DNA from: Pipra filicauda
Lineage: Eukaryota > Chordata > Aves > Passeriformes > Pipridae
Assembly: GCF_003945595.2 (NCBI RefSeq)
Contig: NW_024104107.1
Span: forward strand, 496,001 to 560,000
Reading direction: 5' to 3'
DNA: 64,000 nucleotides
Notes under the pieces: model-generated
What the model was told of the DNA's origin: nothing
Seen by the model: the letters and a program-made list of their open reading frames with translations, nothing else
Databases searched by the model: none
In this document: one piece after another, positions 13,601 to 28,200 of the stretch
Position numbering within the stretch: position 1 is the stretch's first letter
How the letters are laid out: each line of letters starts with the position of its first letter
Made by a program: the position numbers and the translations under genes

Positions 13601-16600
13601 TGTTCCTTAAAGCTCATGTTGGGTGGTTAATGCTGGTTATCTAACCTGCAGTCTACGGAGAGATGTGGTTTGGGTTTACAGGTACCCTCCAGTAATGTGA
13701 AGGTTTTTGTGGAATTCCTTGCTTTGTTGCAGACATCCTGCATTGGTTTGGGCCTTGTTCCCACATATGCTTCTGAGCCCATCTATAAAAGGGGGCCGGA
13801 GTTTGTTCCCTGCCAAGTGTCCTTCCAACAATCTCTTTCAATGTCCAAGTATTAAATCAGAGTGGGAGAGAAAAGATGTGTCGGAACGTAAAATCAAGTG
13901 CATTAGCCTTGCCCAGCTTCTAGTGTATGCATGCCTGTGAGTGATGCCTTACATACACACATCCATTGTCTTTGGACCAGTTTGGTCCTGTTGGAGTTTG
14001 TACCTCTGTTTTATTCTGCCTCTCTTTGAGACATGAGTCTTGCCCTCACCACTAAAGACTGCATTTGCAGAATGTATAACTGGAGTTAAGTCAGTTCTGT
14101 TACTTTTCTGTTGATTGCTCAAAGTTACACAAATGCCAGGCTTGAACTACAGAGGTTTTTCTGCTTTATTTAACTCTGTGCAAATCAAAATAATTAACAT
14201 TTCCTACATTTTTTTGTTCTGAACATCTCATACAAAGATTGTTAGGTTTTTGGAAAAAAGTCTGTATTAGATGCTCATAAGACAAACAACCACAGAATAA
14301 TTTCTTGGCTGTACAAGAAGTGAATTATGATAAAATAGTTTATCACAGCTGATAGCAGAGTGCTGATAAATGGCACTGTTTTTTCCTGTGTTTGTCTCTG
14401 GGTTTGGGTTTCCATCCCGTCTCCCACCCTGTCGAAAGAGAGCATGGACAAGAAACTGTCCTCTTTGTAAACAAAACTAGATCACTCGTGTGACACGGCA
14501 TTTCCCCAACCTGTCTCCTGCTTGTTTATACAGGTGTCTATAGAGGAATGTGGGTATTTTAAGTAAAGTGTCAGACCTGATAAACACAGAAGTGAAGGGG
14601 TCATGTTCTAGAATTGGTGCTCCCCATCAACACCACAGCAATGCAAAGCTGCAGATATAGGCCGTTATTTTCCCCTTTTTGTTTATTACCAACAGTGGGA
14701 ATACAGACTTGTGTCCTTTGAATGTGTTTGTGTATTTAGCTGTTAGGCTTTTTCTCCATGGCTCGGCTCTTCTCCCATTTCAAGGCTCTCTCCTTTTTAC
14801 AGGAAGAATTTCACATACCAGATTTACATGTGTGTTGTTTTTTCCATTTTTTTTTTTTTTTTAAATCCTATTACCTACATCTTGAATCAGTGTTTCTTCC
14901 TGTTTTGTGGATATATTTTATAAGCAAAAATAAATTTGGGAAGATGTGACAATTAATGTAGATACAGTTGTGATGGCAAAGTCTGCAGTCACAATCCTCC
15001 CTGAAGCACAGATCCCAAAGTTTGCTTTTGTCCTTGGCTATAGAGAGGTCATCAGGGACAGCAGGGTGAGAGTTGGAGACTCTAAGCAGATGCTTTTCGT
15101 CAACAAACATCCTTTTCATCTCCTTTTGAAAACACTTTTTTTGGTAGCATACCAACATCACTGCTAAGGATAGGAAGTCATCATGTTTACTCTTGTTAAT
15201 TTAGCATAGTAAGAGCGGTATGATTTTTTTAGTACATAACAAAAACATGGTTCGGGGGCGTTTCTAGAACTCTTACTCATCCAAGATAGGTAATGTAACA
15301 TGTCTTTTGAAGACTTATGTCTGTGATTTATAAGAAAATGAGGTGTTGATTTTTTTTTTCTTCTATGTGTCTTTTTTTTTTTCCTACTATTGCTATAAAA
15401 ATCTTGAGATGTGTGTGCTACAGGCGTTCAGTTCCTGCAACTACTCCAGACTGAGCAGAAGGGTTGTTGAGGATTACGTCCTGTCGTATCTGCCAGCTGA
15501 CAGTGACTGAGGTAGATCTCTTCGTGTTGACCGTTCCTGAAAGATTTTATTTTAAAACCTCCCTTTGCATTTTCAAGGCTTTATTTTCAGCTATTGACCT
15601 AGTTTTTCTGGACAACTGAAATTCGAAAAGAAATGGATGCTAGATAGATAAGAAATACAGACTTCAGTCTTAAAAGTTGGGCTTAAATCCTGAACACAGC
15701 ATAGCATAGCTGACTGAAGATGGTAAGTAAAATACGTTCAAGGTCGAGGTGTGAAAAATAGTGACATTGTCAAGTATATTCACTAGTTCTAAAATATTTT
15801 ATGTTTTTTGGTTGGTATTTACACTTCTACTTAAGGACTGATGAGATAGAAAACTACTAAATGGGTAAATAAATAAAGACAAATATTAAAACTAGTAAAC
15901 AGAAGGAGAGAAAACCTGGAGAATTGCACTGTCCAAGTTTACACAAAGAGTTAGTATGGCAATATTTTTTTTAAGAGGTCTTTTCCTCATGGTTTTTTCT
16001 GGCTGTGTTTCTTTGTATGTGTGCAAAGCCTAATGCTTTTAGTTGTTATGACTAAAGGAAGGACTCCTAGTGTATCAGAAGAAATTGTATTTTTTCTGCC
16101 TAACTTTCCCATTTCCACTTTAAAGTGCACTGTCAAGTGGAATCATATTTGGGGATCTATGTATGAAAGGTTCATGTTTAAATTATTCAGCTTAGGAAGA
16201 CTTCTACTGTGTAGTTTTTATTCTCCCTAGCTGCAGGTGATCTGAAGACAAGGCATTAAAGCCACTTCTAGTTTTCATGAGGATGGCTTCAGCTTTGTGT
16301 TCGGGTTTTGATTTTTTAAAATACTTTTTTGAGAATTTTTTGATCAATGTTTTTTTGGACAGCCGGAGTCTCTTTGGAAAGCTTGCACTTTGTGGAATGT
16401 GTAGTTTCCCTGCTGAAATTAAAACTCAGAGGGGGTAACTGAATACTCCCTGCCATCAGTGCATTGCCAGCCTGAAGAAAAAACAAACATACTCACTGAG
16501 AACAATGAACATTCCTTGAAACTCTAGGAGACAGATTTTTGCCCCCCCCTCCTTTTTTTTTATACAGACAAGAAAAAGACCCTGTTGTGGTGTTTTGGGC

Positions 16601-18689
16601 CCAGGTGGCAGGGCCCGGGAGCTTCTCACCCTTGTCGTTATGTTTGGGTGCCTTCCTTTATGCCTTGGGCATAAAGGCTGCAAGTGGTTGACATTTATAT
16701 TTGGAGTTTAAAGTGTGTCCTCCTACAAGATCCTTTCCCTCTCTGCCCCCTGCCCCCCCACGACCTTCTCCCTACAGTTTAACTGATTTAACTCTGACTT
16801 TCATTAATGTTTTTTGCCCTGCTTTGCTAACCTACTGGGCTTCAGACATGTGAGTCCCAGGCTGTTCTCTGGTTTTGCTCTGCTTGACTCCAGGGTCCCC
16901 TCATATGGCAGACACTCTGTACTTGACATGTCTGAACTGAAATCTTTCCTTACGTATAAGCAATTTCCACTGCTACTCCCTTGTTTTTAGCTTTACTGAA
17001 GATTTGCAGAGATAACTTGGTATTCTGGTAAATTCTTGGTGTTCAGAGGATACGCGAACAGGTCAGAGGACAGGTCATAACTTGAAAACTAGATGTATGG
17101 GGATGTAGAAACTTGCTCTGTCTTTAATTATCTGTGGGTTTTTTAAGATAAGTTCTGAAAGTGAAGTTGCTTGATTAGTATTAATAATGAGTGTTTTAGA
17201 ATGGGATATAAGACTAAGCATTTTTCATGGCATTCTTTTTGGCTTAGATTTACAGGCCCGAAGATTTTTAAGAACATCTATCATAAAATTACATGAAGAG
17301 AGCTTTTATGTGCCTGCACTGAGATTGAGTGCTGTATGAGATCATCCTAGAGTACTTTCATCAAGAGATATTGCTTTTTTTATTAGCTTATTTAAATTAT
17401 ATTTTTGTGGGTGGACTGTTCCTAAAACCTGTACTGTGAGCTTCAGAATTCATGAAGTTAGGGTTCCTGTGGATTTATCTCATTGCTGATTGACTTTGGT
17501 GCCTCAGAAGATGGCAGTTCTTTATGAAGCTTTCTGCAGTTGGGGTGGTTACCAGGAATTACCCTTTGTAGGTTTGCTGGCATTTAATAATGGGGGACTT
17601 GGAGATACTATAGTCAATGCAAAATATAATGGAGACACAAATGAAAGTCTTTGCTTTGAAGACAAAGTGTCAAATGTACAAGAAGATGCACATATGGATT
17701 ATGAGCAAGTGAGGGAGGAATAAAATTAAATGCATAGATCATGAGGCCAAGCAACTCAGAAGCCAGAGGCTGCATTGACAGCAGAGGAGATGGGAAGAAA
17801 CTGAGATAGCCAAGGGACTGAATTGCAAGTGTTCGACACTTACAGTCCACCACTAAACCATAGCCATAAGTGCCACTTCTTTTAAAGGGATGGTCCCCCC
17901 CACATCCAATGAAGGATAGGGATTCTCCTTAAGCCATCCTTTGGTTGCTAATGTATTTATGGAAATATTTCTTTATTGCCTTTTGCAGCAGTAGCCAGAT
18001 TAATTTCTAGTTGGAGTTTGGGCCTTCTAATTTGCTCCCTGCAAAACCTCACAACATTCTTGTAATCCTGGTTTTAAATCTGCTCAAACTGTTGGTACTT
18101 GTTAATCTGTCTGTTCAAGCTTTTGAGATTTGTTTTAAATTTTGAAAATGGATAACTTCTTGCAGTGTGGGTTTTTTTAACTTCAATGGGGTGGGAATTG
18201 CAAAAGCCTAAATCTTTAATTTATCTTGTATGTGTTTTGTCCCATGTTATGAACAGTTGTGTAAAAATTCAATGCGTGCAAGAGATGCCTGTGGCAGCAA
18301 AATAATCTTCCAGTGAATTTCCCTTACTGTCGCTGTTTTTCAGCAGTGTGACATCGTGTCTTTCTTGGATCTCAGACCATCATCTCTTCTTCTAGTCAGA
18401 CCTGTTAAAAAGCTTTATGGATTTTAAATTCTCAGATGTTTTCCTAAATGTTTATGTTCCTGATGAAAATACCTTTGTTTTCCTGACCAGCTTGTTAAGC
18501 AGTATTTTGAGGTTTCATTGCATTGCCAGATTTTTGGAGTTGGCTGTGTGGTAAATGTTATTGACTATGTGGTTAATATTATTGACTGTCTTCTCTAGAG
18601 AACCAGATTTTAAAATGCCTACCCAAAGCTCTATTTGCACGTATGATTACATGTTCAGTATTGAACAGAGGTCAAGATCACAGATGCTT

Positions 18690-18905
18690 TTCACAGGATG
18701 GGTGAGGTTGGAAGGGACCACAGTGGGTCATCTGGTCCAACATCTCTGGTCAAGCAGGGTCATCCCAGAGCACATTGCACAGGATTGTGTCCAGACAGTT
18801 CTTGAATATCTTCAATGAACGGATACTCCACAACTTTTCTGGGCAATCTGTTCAGTGCTCAGTTGCACACACAGCAAAGTTCTTTGTTGTATTCCCAAAT
18901 TTCCC
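18690..18905 (-). mobile_element. CR1-type LINE 3' fragment, diverged
   Basis: The + strand reads the reverse complement of a CR1 3' region: 'gaggttggaagggacc', then 'tctggtccaacatc', then 'ctccacaacttttctgggcaa' and 'ctgttcagtgctcag'. These blocks come in the order expected for a minus-strand CR1 copy. It is truncated and noticeably diverged. It ends about 240 bases upstream of the SHROOM2 PDZ exon. Confidence 0.8.
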
Positions 18906-19067
18906 TCAAGCTTTCTAGTTTTCTCAGAAGGTTTTCACTCTTTTATTTCTTTCCTATCCTAACTGTCTCTGTATCATTACTATTTCTTTGCAGTGTTTTT
19001 TAATGTACCTTCTTAATTACACTAAGCACTTAAAAACTGTATTAATTTTTGTTGAAGCCAGTATTGA

Positions 19068-19292
<225 letters not shown>

Positions 19293-22200
19293 TAAGTTTG
19301 TGTCCTTCAGCTGGAAAACCAAATGTGCTTCAGGCTATAAGCTACTCGGCAACTACATTTGCCAAGATTTGGCAAGTTAATGGCTTTCATCCAGTGTTAT
19401 TAATGTACATATTATGTGGTGTTACCTCCTCCTTAAACACAGACCCTTTATGGAAGAAGAGGGTCTGATCAGCCTACTGATCAGAGCAAAAACTGAGACA
19501 ATGTATTCTGTGAATACTGTTGTGATGAGTCAGGACACTGTTCCTTTCTGTCCTCCTGAAGTGCAGTGCCCAGAGCAGGCTGTCAGCTTTGCTTCCCTGC
19601 CTTTGGTGTGCGGACATGGGCAATGCTCTTCAGTGCATGTGCTGTGCAGGCCAGTTGTGCTGTGAGGAGCGGGTTACATGGGGAGCTTTTGGAAAAGCAT
19701 TTTCCCACTCTGTGAGAATATTTGAGGTCTCAAGCGGTTCTTGAGTGGTTTGCGTAAAGAGTACTTTCAGTTAGTTCTTAGTGAAGGGGAAAAAGTGAAA
19801 CAGTTTATCAAAACAGAACACATTTTTGGTATGGAAATTTTTTGTTTTGTAATTTTGACTTGTGACTTTTAAGTTGACGCTATTTTTACTAACTTGAGTT
19901 AAAAATAATTTTCATAAAAATATTTTTGCCAGAAATGAACTGATATTAAAGTAAGTTAAGTCTTGTAATTCCTGAAAAGAATTCAAACCAGGAAATCTGA
20001 AGAACAAGATATTTCTCAATAATTTCCTACTCTGATGAATCAGAGTAATTTTCTAATTAATTACTTTTAGCAAATTGTACCAGCCAGTCTTTTGTGTAAG
20101 AATTTTGGGTGTCTGTTAGAATAAAAAAAAAAATTTGACACAACACAGAAAATGCTGAGAGTTTGAATTTGGTAGGTATGATGATCCAGTCCATGAAGAT
20201 AATGACTGCTTGAGGCTGTCTTAAATTTCATTTCTTTTGAAATAGAATGATAGGTAAGAGAGGTACAAAAGCGTGCTTTTCACCTTTGGTTTTAGAAGGT
20301 GTTTTTGATAGAAGGAATTATGGGAACCTGAATCTCTTTCACAGCTGATAGTTTGTATCCTCAACAATAGCTAATTCCAGAAACTCTCACCAAATTTTCA
20401 TAGCGCTAAAGTTAAAAAATGCAAAATAAAATATATTCACAACTACCATAAATCATTCAGCAGTTCCAACTTGCGCTGGCTATTCCAGTAAAAGCACTTT
20501 TGTTAGCAGAGGTTACATCAGCTGTTTCTGTCACAGAAGGGGAGAAATTCAGGGTTTAGAAGTTTTATAGACATTGAAGAATCTGCCAAGACAGCAAGTC
20601 TTAATTACTAGGAAAAGCTTCAGACCAATAGAAAGATTCCCCCTCTCTTGGTGCTTTTCAGTTTTATGATAGTAATCTACTGAGAATCTGTGAATTCTGA
20701 TCTATCTTTGCAAATGGCAGAAAGTTTGATGCAGAAATACCCTCATACAAGACTATGTCATTCTCATTCACTTGTACTTCACTTCATGTATATGATTTTG
20801 GAGAACTTTTATACAGATAATCAAGCACTGATTTGTTCCTGGGGATTTGTAGCCATTCTTTGCAGGCAGCAGAGCCCCATTGCTATGTGTGCCTGTGTGC
20901 AGTTTGGTGCAAAACTGATGGGTTTTCATCAGTCCTTTATTACCCCTCCCCTTTTTCCTTCCCTAGTACATGTGCAATGGGCAAAAGCAACCTAGCTGTT
21001 GTAGCCAAGAGTCTGAAACAGTGCTGTTGTTAGGGAAAACATTTTTGTCTTAAATTCATGAAGACTTCCATAGCTCCCAAAAGAGGCAAGAGCCTTTTAG
21101 GTCACTGACAAGCCTGCATAATATTAGATAAAATTTCATAAAACTTACTGAATGAAATTAGCTAGGGCTTTTGTCTGTGGTTTTTCAACTTTGCTCTTTC
21201 TCTTGGAAAGTTGCCTTAGGACATCAGTCCTTTGACGGTAAGAAACCTTTTAACGTCCAGTCTCGTTTTGTTCTCGGCCAGCTTGTTCTCAGGCACTGCT
21301 GTTGCCGTGCTGAAATAGCGTTTCTTTTCCTGTTGGAAGTTCCAATGATGCAAGTTTTTATAAAAGCCTTGTTGCATGCTTTCTTTCAGAAGTTATGGTT
21401 TGAACAACAGTATTAGTTTTGTTTTGTTTGCCCTAAATGTTAGGCTGAATTTTTATGAGTGCTTTAAACAGTCCTGTCTTTAAGCAAACCAGTTGTTTAG
21501 TCTTTGTGTGAGCACTCCTGCAGGTCTGAATTGAATTGGATCAGGGAACTGATCTGACTACAAAATTACTTGAGTAAGTAGGTTTTCAGCTGGATAGGAC
21601 CACCACTTTTCAGAGGCAGTCTGCCCTTAAATCAACTGCAGCATCTTGAAATAGCTGCCTTGGCATTTTTAGACTATTTCAGTCTTCTTCAGATCCACCC
21701 TTCCTGTTCTCTGGGGAGACTGGGGATAGTCCCAGAATTCCCTTTCATTGAGTTACATGTAAGATGAAGTATTGATCTGCAAGTCATCTCTTTGTCTTCT
21801 TGCCCGGCGTCCTTTGTTTAGCACGGTGATGCTTCTCTGTAGCACTGATTTAACATTCCCTGTGGGTGTCAGTGTGATAATCAGAGGCACAAAATAGGCA
21901 GAAGGTTTGAAGTTCAACCCAATTCTGAAGGCTATGGCAATCTTTGTTTTAATCATGTTTGTTCTTGCTATCTGTGAGAGTTAGCCCATTGGGTAGCCAA
22001 GATCTAGATTCTATGTTTTTCCCCAGAGTTGCTTGTAATATCTATTTCTAGACTGATCCAGAAGTTAAAAGCAAACTTTTTAAATGCTATCATGATATGA
22101 AAAAAATTACTTGTTAACAAAATTCTTTTGGAAAATAGAGTATTTCCTTGCAATTAATGCCAGTATAATTAATCCAGAAAAATCATGTTTTACTCATTAC

Positions 22201-25200
22201 TGCTGAGAAGCATGTCCATGTGACATTTCTCCATACACGTCACTCCCTCAGTGCAGTAGTGCCACAGCCTGATCATGTATTGATCTAATTATTTCTGGAA
22301 AGCAGTAGGGCATGCTATTGTCACTTTAGAGGTCTAATGTACCTACAGTAAAGACCAAGGGAAAAAGTTTTAGTGAGAGTAATGTGTTTCATTCACAACA
22401 ATTAATTTGTGTATGTGACAGAAGTTTCTCAAGGGGCTTGTGTTGTTCTGCAGTGGTAGCTGCCTTCCACAAAATTATTTTTACCTGCTATTTTTAAAGA
22501 ATCCGATGCTTAACTTGCATAGGGAAAATAATACTGGTTTCTAAATTAAAGCGCCTGCAGTACCAAATACTCAGCAGGAATGTGTTGGCTATCAGCATAC
22601 GTACTTGGTCATATTTTTTGCAAACATTGCACAGTTGTGGTCTAAACCAAATCAGGACTGTGCAAGTGGTTCAACAACAAACATGATGTTTGAGTAGCTT
22701 ATGTATATTGAACAAGTGCAGTGTACTTTTAGTTTTGGATTAAAAGGGGACTCAGGAGGCTTCGTGTTGTTTTCTCAAATGGGTATGTGGAAACAACACA
22801 TCTTAATTGCATGCTAGTTCTTCTGTGTAGTACTGAGTAATTTCTTGAGTAGATTCCTTTACTAGACAAATGGAAAGGAAACCGTGCTTAGGGCATTTCT
22901 TACAGGACTTGCATGTGATTTCTTTTGTTTGGAAAACATATGTGCATATCTATATGTATGTAAAATTGCTCTGAGTGTTGATACTGAATGTTGATATTGA
23001 AGTGGCTGCCATATTCTGTATAATTTAATTATTTTGCATGTGCTTCTAACTTAAATTCCCTTATTAAATACCATCCTCACTCCTTTGCACATGCTAGACA
23101 TGCTAGACATTTGTATACCACAAATCCATAATAAGAATAATTTTTCACTATGCATTCATGAGACATATTAAACTGTTAAAAATTGGCACATAGGTGATGC
23201 TTTTGTGTGTGGTTTATTAATGTTACAGGGAGACTGGGATTATATGACCTTCAGGAGCCCACTAAGTTCTGTGGGTTGTCCTGTTGACTGCTTGAGTTGA
23301 TTGTTAGCAACAGTGGAAACAGATGAGCAAGGGAGGGAGTAGCCATGGACTTCTTTTCCTTAGAGTCTGCTAGTGATGGGAAACTGGACTTTCAATTTAG
23401 CTTGAGCGACTCTGCAGGTACTGCCAATGCCTGAGAACCAGCTTTGGAGTTCTGGAGTTTGGTCACATTGTCCACACTGTCGGCACATGAGGAGGCTTGT
23501 TGTCTTTTTTCTTTTCTATGGTAACATAAAGGCACAAAAACCAAATGCTAAAGTTCAAGCTCTTTTTGCAATGCTGAGGAGGTCCCTTGTTAAAGGAGAG
23601 GAAAAGAGAGCAAGAGCAAACACATTTGCCATCGGAAGCGTAGTCTGAATACGGACATTACTGTGCAAAATCCTAAAAAGGGAGGTGACTATCATGATAC
23701 ATGAACTATGAACACCTAGACGTGGCAAGTTAGGGTTATCTTTATTTGCATGGCACTCCATGAAAACATCAACTGTTTAGTTGAAGCACAGCAGAAGGAA
23801 TTTTTAATGAATGTCCCGGGGGCTCCGCGTTTGTACAGTACTGTCTCAGACACCTGAGACCTGAGCAGAAATCCGGGAATAAAAATCTTGACAGTCATTT
23901 ACAACATTCAGATAGGAGATCACTGAAATTTTGTTACATTCTGAGCAGAAACATGCTGAACACCACCAGTGACCTTTCTGTAAGGGGTTTTATGTAACTT
24001 AGCGAGGAGATCTAGTCTTACGTATTTATGACCTGTGGAGCAGCTAGCTGTGTACTTTGTGGCTGCGGGAATACTCTGTGAAACTTGACAATATCAATTT
24101 GTGAGATCGCTTGGGAAGTTGAGGAATTTTTTTTTTCTGTACAACTACAAGATACAGATGGAGGAGTGTGAATTCTGTCTCTTACCTGTGTTTGGCCTTG
24201 ATACTTCTAAGAAGTTTCATGCTTCTGTATCAAAATGATACACAAAACAAGTATACATGTAGTTTTGAAGATTTTAAACAAGTATTATTTTTGTCCATGG
24301 TTATGGTTAAGTATTGCTCAATAAACCAAATGCACGCGTGGAAAACCACTGTTGAGTAGGAGTAAAATCTATTTTGTCATTCAATTTGGTTTCCTTGCTT
24401 CTGGAACCAGGGTTTGTTATGACAAAACAAATAGCAGTAGTTTCTGTCTTGTTGCTCAGTAGCCATAATTTTTGTTTTTTGAAGATTGACCTTGACCTTA
24501 ACAGATTTTATTTTTTTTAATGCCTATATTTTCAGCCAGACTTTGGAAATATGTTGGAAACTACAGCAGGGCTTTCCAGAACTGTGTCTGCATACAGGTA
24601 CCATTGCTGTAAGAAGTGGGCAGGTGTGATAGCCCCTCGCTACCCACATGTCTTGGAACTGACATGGATGTGGAACGGCATGTGCCATTGCAGATCTTTG
24701 GGAGTGGGTATTTGTAACAAATGCACTCAGCTTTCAAGTTCAAGCCATGAACATTTCTATGTTCATGGAAGGGCTGGGCCATTTTAAATTCCTGGTTTGC
24801 AAATTTCCTTCAAAAGTGGGGTAGTCCATTGCTGTGGGCCCACTCTTTTGCTCTAAGCAGGATGGCCAGTTTTAAGCGTGTACCAGGAAGGATGTCCTAC
24901 CAGCCCCTGCTCCCAACCAGATCTGGTGTTAGAGACACGAGCAGGTCATGTGTCAGGATATGTGACAGGGCATGACCAGGGTAGGGCATCTTTTGTTTTC
25001 CTTTGCTGCTGCCAGTGAGCTGCCATGGCTCACAGTGGGGTGGTAGGAACCATGTAAGCACAAACATGACATGTCGTGCAAACTACATGGCCCAGCTCAG
25101 GAGAACCTTGGGGTGGTCGTCTTGTGTTTTTAGGAGTGCCTAGCAATCCTAGCAGGATCTTTCTATGAAGGAGTGTTTAATGGAGTATCTGCCAAATAAG

Positions 25201-28200
25201 CCACTATGTACATATATGCTCAGTGGGTATCCATATAAAAGGCCAGCCAGTGTGGAGGTTCACTTGTGCTTGGGATGCCCCCCACCTTCTGCACGGGAAA
25301 ATCTAGGGCTGGCCGGGCCTCTACTGTGCTCCTCAGCTGTGTGATCCTCTCTACTGATGGAAGGAATGAACATGACAAAAGGGGGATCGGACACTTTCAT
25401 CTTATATTTTCAGCAAATTATACCTTAGAAAAGCCCTAATGAGGGACCATTTTCCCTGGTTGCCTTACTGTTGCCACAGTCACTTAATCCAATGTGTTAC
25501 CGGTGTGAATCCACATTCCCTTTGCTGTAATCCTAGCATACCACCCAGGTGCTTGGATGTTTCCTATGCCAGCTGTTTTTTGATAGGATATACATCTAAA
25601 AGGCACTTCTATTTCTTAATTTTCTACCCATCTCGCCTGTTTCTTAGTTGCATTAACATGATTTGATTCATGCTATTGGTGCCATACTAATGGACGCTTG
25701 AGGTGAACATAAGCTTTGTTTCCTGCAGTTGGTGGTGTATTGTCCCTGGTTTCAAGGAGTAAACTGTTGCATAGTTTTAGATGTTTGTCTTATACAGCTG
25801 TCAGGACTCTCAAATACGTATGTTGTGGCTAACATGTTTTCATCTTGTGGCAATTTTTGTAATTTATTTTTTTACAAATCTAAAAAATCTGCCTTGTAAG
25901 ACTTGAATAACAGAAAGCCAAAATACAGCAGATGTCACAATATTTTACCAAGTCAACTCTGTTAGGGCAATGTTTGGGCTACTAGAAAGGACACAGATGT
26001 TTCCTTGTAAGTAAAAGGAATCCTCTATAATTTGAATATGCTTATTCAGAAGGTTACTTGTGGCAGTGCTATTCAATTTTGTAATGTAATTACCAAAATT
26101 GGGCAATGTTGCTTTTTTGTGGAATGGAATATCCATCAGACGGTAACAACCTGTGAGTCATGACCGGGTTTTAGATTGGTTTTTTTTTTCCTTCGGTCCT
26201 GCATGCACTTGTCAAAATGGTTAATTTTGAGCATGAGTAGTCTCATCCAACTTAGTAAGAGCACTCACATGACTGAAGACAAAAAGGTATACAGGTGCTT
26301 GCAGGATTTAACCATAGCTTTTTACCTGGTGGTACATTGGATTTATTCTTAAGACTGCTTTCCACTTGTGAATTTCATTGTAGATGTTAAAAAATGTAAT
26401 TTTTAGTGCCTTGGGTGAGAGGGGGAAACAAGTAAACCTTCTAAAATTTGGGGTTCTGCAGACTTATTTCACATAGTACTTTCACATGCACTTTTTAATG
26501 TGTGTGATAATACTGTAGATATCTGCGGATTCCTGACTGAAACAGAATTGTAAACCCATACATCAACTACCAAATTAATAATCGTTTTATGTCAGAAATC
26601 TTCTTTGCATTTGGAAGGAATGCTTCTGTATATGTTGTATACATTTTTAAGTAATTGTTTGAGATTGCTTTTAAGCACTTAACAGTGTTGGTTTTTTAAA
26701 CACTAGTCAAGAATTTTGACATGCACATTTCAGGAGAGAAGTAATAATAGTCCTGTTTCAATGTGTTACAGTTTTCTCCTTGTGTTACTTTTATTTTACG
26801 TTACATATTTCACCTCCTGAAGATTAAATGATGAGATCGAGAACTTGGCACTTCTTAGATGTTTCAGTATCAAGTATCTATCATATTGAGTGTTGAGATT
26901 TTATACTCAACTTGCTGAAGTAACTGCATGTAACCCCTTCCAATTTGAAAAGATTATAAAAGTTTTTTAAAAAACTTCTGAATCCAACCCTTAACTCCAG
27001 AAATATGACCACTTCAAAGAAGGGCAGGAATGCAAGTGTGTTGCAGCTTTAGTTACTGAATAACTGAAGAAATTTGCATCTTATCTGTTACACAAGAAAC
27101 CCATGGTATTTTATGGTCATTGCTACTGAATCTGCATAATACTGGATCACCTGGCAAAACAAAGTCTGGCACAGAGACACAGCTACCACACTGCTGATTT
27201 ATACAGCCCTTATGCTTTTAGTCCAGCTTCATGGTGAGCACAGAGGAAGGACAAAATGACAAAAGCCGAAGTTTGGGGAAATTTCTGCTGGGTTGCAATT
27301 GAAACCAGAGTCAGTTCTTTGATCTGCCTCACAGAGCAGCCTTGCCAGCAGGTGGGCAGCTGAACCAGGGGTGGCATCTGCCGGGGAAGAAAGCACTCTG
27401 GGGGGTGGCAATGTCTTCAAAATCTGGCCAGGCATAGGACATGTCAGAACAAAATAGCTTTCTCAAATAAAACTTCAGTTGTCTCAGCTCATGGCATAGT
27501 TTTTTGTGGAGGCTCAGTAATTTGCATCCTGTGGCTATGGTGTTTTAACTAGGAATGAGATGAACTAAGGCTGGGCTGTCTCCTGAAATGCCCTGGGACT
27601 GGAGGAGTTCTCTTTCCCCACTCCTGTTTTTGGGTCACCTTGGACGTGGTTAGGTAAATCACAGCTGAAATCAGTGTGGGAAAACACCACACCTGTGTAG
27701 AAAGACTGGTATTTGGAATGTGGTTTCTGAGGAAGCTCAGCTCCTCTGGGAGTGCTATTGAAGGGCAAGCTCGTTGCTCATTAAGGTAAGTGGCTGGGAG
27801 GCAAAACATACCCATTGTTTCTGGCCACAGGCAACAGAAGGGTTTCCATGGCCTTGTGCCCCGAGGACATGGCAGGTTCCTTCTTGCTGAAGGCAGTGTG
27901 TTGGGCTAGCATAGGCAGCTCCATGCTACTCTGCTTGCTAATTCCATCCCTGGCAAAGGAGGTGGTGGGGAGCATGTCTGAAGGCTGCCCTGCTTCCTGT
28001 TCCTCACTCCTGGTCCTTTGCCTCAGTTATGGTAAGACAGCCTAAAATCCCCTGTGTATTTTGACTCCGGCTGCTGCTGTGAGCATTAGCACTATCAGAG
28101 GCTGTATTCTTCTTCAGTGTTACTGGTGAATAAAGCCTTTTTTTTTTGTATTTACCTTAAATGTTAATTTCTTTAGCGCTTTACATGTCATGATAATTTC

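Noticed and set aside
17490..17723. 77-codon frame that superficially looks protein-like
   Set aside because: No family resemblance, no exon-like boundaries with consensus splice sites, and no repeat of the pattern. I could not support it as an exon.
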